NCBI GenBank assembly: GCA_043778315.1
Contig: JAYWGJ010000185.1
Span: 1 to 6,825 of the forward strand
Direction of reading: 5' to 3'
DNA: 6,825 nt
From: JBEEMU01 sp043778315
Lineage (GTDB): Bacteria > Bacteroidota > Bacteroidia > Chitinophagales > Saprospiraceae
Below the pieces are notes generated by a model, which was not told where the DNA came from, did no database searches, and saw only the letters and a list, made by a program, of their open reading frames with translations. Shown here one piece after another: positions 4,211-6,825 of this stretch. The first letter of the stretch is position 1, and every line of letters starts with the position of its first letter. Made by a program: the position numbers and the translations under genes.

Positions 4211-6825
4211 ATGCAAAAGTACCAAGTACAAAAACTGATGACTTGCTGCGCACTCCTCCTAACTTTGTGTGTGCAAGCCGCATTTGGACAATGTCCCGCC
4301 ATCTTAGAAAATCGCTCTCAAGGCGATATTCAGCAAATCAAGACAAAAGAACAAATGGTTGTTTTTCGTGGCGATTATTCTTATTTAGTTCAATTTATGA
4401 ACAGCACGAAAGGTATCACTGCACGCTTTTTTTCGGAAGCGGGCGTTTCGTTAGAGCAAGACGACGAAGTAATTTTTATGGACCAAGCCATGACGCGCAA
4501 AGCCTACAAATTTATTGAGCAAGGCGAATTAGATACTAAATCGGGTAAGCCGCGTTATCAAAATACCCTACAATTGGATATTGCAGCCTTGCAATGGATG
4601 GCATCTGCCACTATCACTACCTTATATATCAAGAATGTGGCAACAAACGAAATGCGTAAGTTCACGTTCAATGATAATCGCGTCACCGAATTTAAAGCTA
4701 CGGCAGCTTGTTTTTACAACACCTTAGATAAAGGAAAAGTGAAAGATGCCGTTATTAATTCGGATATGGCACCTCGTAAAGTAGCGGGCGACGGCGCATC
4801 GGCTACACAAGCAGGTGGCTCGCGGACAGGCGGCGGCGGGGTTTCGCTGCCCGCAGGGGTGCAGCGCACAGGCGGCGGCAGGCTGCAGGATGAAGAGTTG
4901 CAACGTTTGCTACAAGAACTCGCGACGACCAAAGAAAAGGTGAAAGCTGACATATTGGCAGAGAAAGAGAAAGGCGATAAAATAAAAGCGCAAATGGGGC
5001 AGGACGTGCAAGCGTCGCGCGAAATGGCGAGTAAGGCAAAAGCCGACTATGCAGCCGAAGTAGCCGAGGCGCGCAAGAGAGCCGATGCAGGCATCAAAAA
5101 AGCGATAGAGGACGAAACGAAAATGATAGGTGACGCGAAGAAAAAAGGCGACACTATCATACAGCGTATCGTATTAGACGTAGCAAACTCGAAGCAACGC
5201 GCTGCCGAAGAGGTGCAAAAAGCGCAAACTGCCTCAGCGCAAGAAGTAGCAGATGCACGCAAACGCGCCGCCGACGAAATAGTAGAAACCCGCAAAAAAC
5301 TAGATGTTGCGCGACAACAATACGCCGACGAAGTAGCGTCAGCCCGCGAAACCTCGGGTCAGGAGCTTAAAAAGATAGCCGCAGAAACTGCTGCCCGTAT
5401 TAGCGACGCACGACAAAAGGCAAAAGAGGAAAAAAATGTAAGCGTCCAGGACGTAATTGCAGCTAAAAATAAAGCCGCAGAAGAAATACTCGCAACTCGC
5501 GAAAATGCGGCGAACGAAATAGCGCGTATTCGCGAAAATGCAGTCGGCGAAAAAGAAAGATTAGCCCTTTCCGTAGCGGAGTCGAAGCGTAAAGGCTCAG
5601 AAGAAACCGCGCTCATCAAACAAGGCAATGCGCAAGACGTAGCGGACGCGAAAGAACGCGCCGCCAAAGAAAAAGAAGCCGCAGCACTACAAGTAGCAGA
5701 TGCAAAACGCCGCGCTGCCGAAGAAGTAGGCTCGGCACAAGCATCGGCGAACGACCAAAAACAGAAAATAACGGGCGACGTAATCAATGCGAAAGAGAAG
5801 GCGGACACGATGAAAAAAGCTATCGTGATGGACGTAGCGACTGCGCAGAAAAAAGCTGCCGAAGAAATTACTAAAATAAGAACCGAAGAAGCAAATCAAG
5901 TGAAATCGGCGCAAGATACGGCGGCAGTTGTCCGCGCCCGAATTGTGGCAAACGTCACTACGGCTAAACAAAAAGCAGCGGACGAAATAAAACGCATCGC
6001 CGAAGACTTGCAAAAACAAATTGTAGATATTAAAGCGAAGGAAACCGAGCTAAAAACATCGTCGGCGCAAGAAGTAGCGCAATCCAAAAAACGAGCGACC
6101 GAGGAAACGACTAAAGCGCAGCAAGACGCTGCCGCGCAAGTACAAGACGCAGCTAAGAAAGCAGACGCGGCTAAACAGCAACTCGCAGTAGATATAGCCG
6201 ACTCGCAGAAAAAAGCAGGAGAAAAAACCAAAGAAATACAAGACGAAACCGCCAAAAAAATACAAGACGCGAAAGAAAAAGAAAAAGACCTGAAGACCGC
6301 ATCGGCGGCAGATGTGCAAGCAACGCGTGAAAACGCAGCAAAAGAAATCACTAAAATACGCGAAACGGAAGCGAACGAAGTAGCAAAAGCAAAACAAGAC
6401 GCAGCGAAAGCGAAACAAGACGCGGCAGAGAGTGTAGCAAAATCAAAAGAAGCAGCCGCCGCCGAAATTGCTAAAACACAACAAGAGCAAGCAAATTTAG
6501 TAAAAAATGCAAGAGAAAAAGCAGCAGCCGAACGCCAGAAAATAGCGGAAAGTGTAGCCGCAGCGCGTGATACCGCAGCCGTCCGCATCACAAAAGCAAG
6601 AGAAGAAGAAGCAAATCAAGTGAAATTAGCGCGCGAAAAAGGTGCGAATACCCGTCATTTGTTAGAGTTGCGCGTATTAGCGATACAAGACTCGGTCGCT
6701 ACGCAAATTGGCGAAACCAAGCAAAAGGTAGCCCGCGATATTGCGGCGACACGCGCAAAAGGCGCAGAGGAGGTCGTGAAAGCTAAACAAGACGCAGAAG
6801 ACAAAAAACAAGCAATTGTGAAAGA
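4211..6825 (+). CDS. Very large exported coiled-coil protein with 40-residue repeats (3' end beyond window)
   Basis: From the ATG at 4211 the frame stays open for 871 codons to the window edge, so the true length is unknown. I do not recognise the family. A signal peptide (1-26, core CCALLLTLCVQAAFG, likely cut before QCPA) shows export. Residues 28-172 look like a compact, strand-rich head with two cysteines (28 and 167) that could be bridged. Residues 190-224 are a Gly-rich linker with RTGGGG and RTGGGR. From about 225 onward the protein is a continuous Ala/Lys/Glu/Gln-rich helix with no Pro, Cys, Phe or Trp, two Tyr (280, 371) and one His (816). This region is organised as 40-residue repeats. 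No TM helix follows the signal, and the C-terminus is unseen. A second Met at residue 10 is a less likely start because the first gives the basic n-region. No clear promoter or Shine-Dalgarno is seen. A structural rod or filament of the envelope or surface is the natural inference, unproven. Long antisense frames over it are composition artefacts. Confidence 0.88.
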   Translation, partial: MQKYQVQKLMTCCALLLTLCVQAAFGQCPAILENRSQGDIQQIKTKEQMVVFRGDYSYLVQFMNSTKGITARFFSEAGVSLEQDDEVIFMDQAMTRKAYKFIEQGELDTKSGKPRYQNTLQLDIAALQWMASATITTLYIKNVATNEMRKFTFNDNRVTEFKATAACFYNTLDKGKVKDAVINSDMAPRKVAGDGASATQAGGSRTGGGGVSLPAGVQRTGGGRLQDEELQRLLQELATTKEKVKADILAEKEKGDKIKAQMGQDVQASREMASKAKADYAAEVAEARKRADAGIKKAIEDETKMIGDAKKKGDTIIQRIVLDVANSKQRAAEEVQKAQTASAQEVADARKRAADEIVETRKKLDVARQQYADEVASARETSGQELKKIAAETAARISDARQKAKEEKNVSVQDVIAAKNKAAEEILATRENAANEIARIRENAVGEKERLALSVAESKRKGSEETALIKQGNAQDVADAKERAAKEKEAAALQVADAKRRAAEEVGSAQASANDQKQKITGDVINAKEKADTMKKAIVMDVATAQKKAAEEITKIRTEEANQVKSAQDTAAVVRARIVANVTTAKQKAADEIKRIAEDLQKQIVDIKAKETELKTSSAQEVAQSKKRATEETTKAQQDAAAQVQDAAKKADAAKQQLAVDIADSQKKAGEKTKEIQDETAKKIQDAKEKEKDLKTASAADVQATRENAAKEITKIRETEANEVAKAKQDAAKAKQDAAESVAKSKEAAAAEIAKTQQEQANLVKNAREKAAAERQKIAESVAAARDTAAVRITKAREEEANQVKLAREKGANTRHLLELRVLAIQDSVATQIGETKQKVARDIAATRAKGAEEVVKAKQDAEDKKQAIVK
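4811..4890. repeat. GC-rich, partly palindromic island within the coiled-coil gene linker
   Basis: These 80 bases contain 62 G/C, against 23 G/C in the 60 bases 4681-4740. ACAGGCGGCGGC occurs twice, at 4826-4837 and 4868-4879, 42 bp (14 codons) apart. Between the copies, CGCTGC (4845-4850) and GCAGCG (4861-4866) form a perfect inverted repeat with a 10-nt GC-rich spacer that can extend the stem. In frame it encodes the Gly-rich linker (RTGGGGVSLPAGVQ then RTGGGR). It could be a short mobile or palindromic element inserted in frame at a tolerant site, or simply a biased Gly-rich linker. Confidence 0.5.
4940..6793 (+). repeat. Fifteen tandem degenerate 120-nt (40-residue) coiled-coil repeats
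   Basis: Copies begin at residues 244, 284, 335, 375, 415, 455, 495, 542, 582, 622, 662, 702, 742, 782 and 822. Position 1 is Val in 14 and Ile in one. Position 12 is Ile, Val or Leu in 11 of 15 (Thr in three, Gly in one). Position 23 is Ile or Val in 14 of 15 (Lys517 is the exception). A typical copy starts V-A-x-A-K-x-K-A-A-E-E-I. Spacing is exactly 40 except after 284 (11 extra residues, 324-334) and within the 495 copy (7 extra). Copies at 542, 702, 742 and 782 are most alike, sharing an EAN-x-V or similar block at 19-23. At DNA level a 22-bp stretch at 5885-5906 recurs exactly at 6605-6626, 720 bp or six repeats away. A partial next copy may begin at residue 862. Confidence 0.82.

Noticed and set aside
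4238..4294. Lipoprotein signal on the large protein (cysteines at residues 12, 13, 20 and 28)
   Set aside because: None is preceded by a proper lipobox (LTLC and FGQC have an unsuitable residue before Cys); a standard signal peptidase I site before QCPA fits better.
4243..4518. Plus-strand open frame of 91 codons
   Set aside because: It is in another frame inside the head-domain region of the large gene, which stays open throughout.
4714..6591. Series of long minus-strand frames up to 231 codons
   Set aside because: They are Ala/Ser/Phe/Cys-rich antisense images of the Ala/Lys/Glu repeats; a sense strand poor in CTA, TTA and TCA codons leaves the reverse open.

Overview
The window looks like a chromosomal segment from a member of the Bacteroidota. 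Intergenic DNA is very AT-rich (51 G/C in the 300 bases 3901-4200) while genes are moderate in GC. Start codons lack Shine-Dalgarno sequences. Four sites upstream of genes match the Bacteroidota sigma-factor -7 element TAnnTTTG, three of them as the identical octamer TACCTTTG. A cytophagia- or sphingobacteria-like host is plausible, but genus cannot be told from sequence alone.

Layout. On the minus strand, 1-284 is the N-terminal part of an alpha/beta-hydrolase that runs off the left edge, with its own promoter near 346-377. Next comes a membrane-anchored TPR protein (488-1207), ended by a hairpin terminator (403-447). A divergent control region (1208-1511) carries one promoter for each direction. 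On the plus strand follow an exported glucosaminidase with a C-terminal LysM domain (1512-2663) and an exported protein of unknown function with a lysine-rich N-terminus (2873-3805). The latter is closed by a strong intrinsic terminator (3824-3868). After an AT-rich gap comes a very large exported protein (4211 to beyond 6825).

The right-hand gene is the most interesting object. It is open for at least 871 codons and has a signal peptide, a globular head of about 145 residues, a Gly-rich linker, and then more than 640 residues of Ala/Lys/Glu/Gln-rich helix with no Pro, Cys, Phe or Trp. I read that rod as 15 copies of a 40-residue (120-nt) repeat. Aliphatic residues sit at repeat positions 1, 12 and 23, and the register is broken only by one 11-residue and one 7-residue insertion. 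The linker is encoded by an 80-bp GC-rich (62/80), partly palindromic island that looks unlike its surroundings and may be an inserted repeat element.

All three plus-strand genes encode proteins predicted to cross the inner membrane, and the TPR protein is predicted to expose its TPR part to the periplasm, so most of the window concerns the cell envelope. The genes are nevertheless separately promoted or terminated, so a single operon is not supported. Any functional link between the murein hydrolase, the unknown exported protein and the coiled-coil protein is inference from proximity only. No RNA genes, CRISPR arrays, transposase genes or phage genes were seen.
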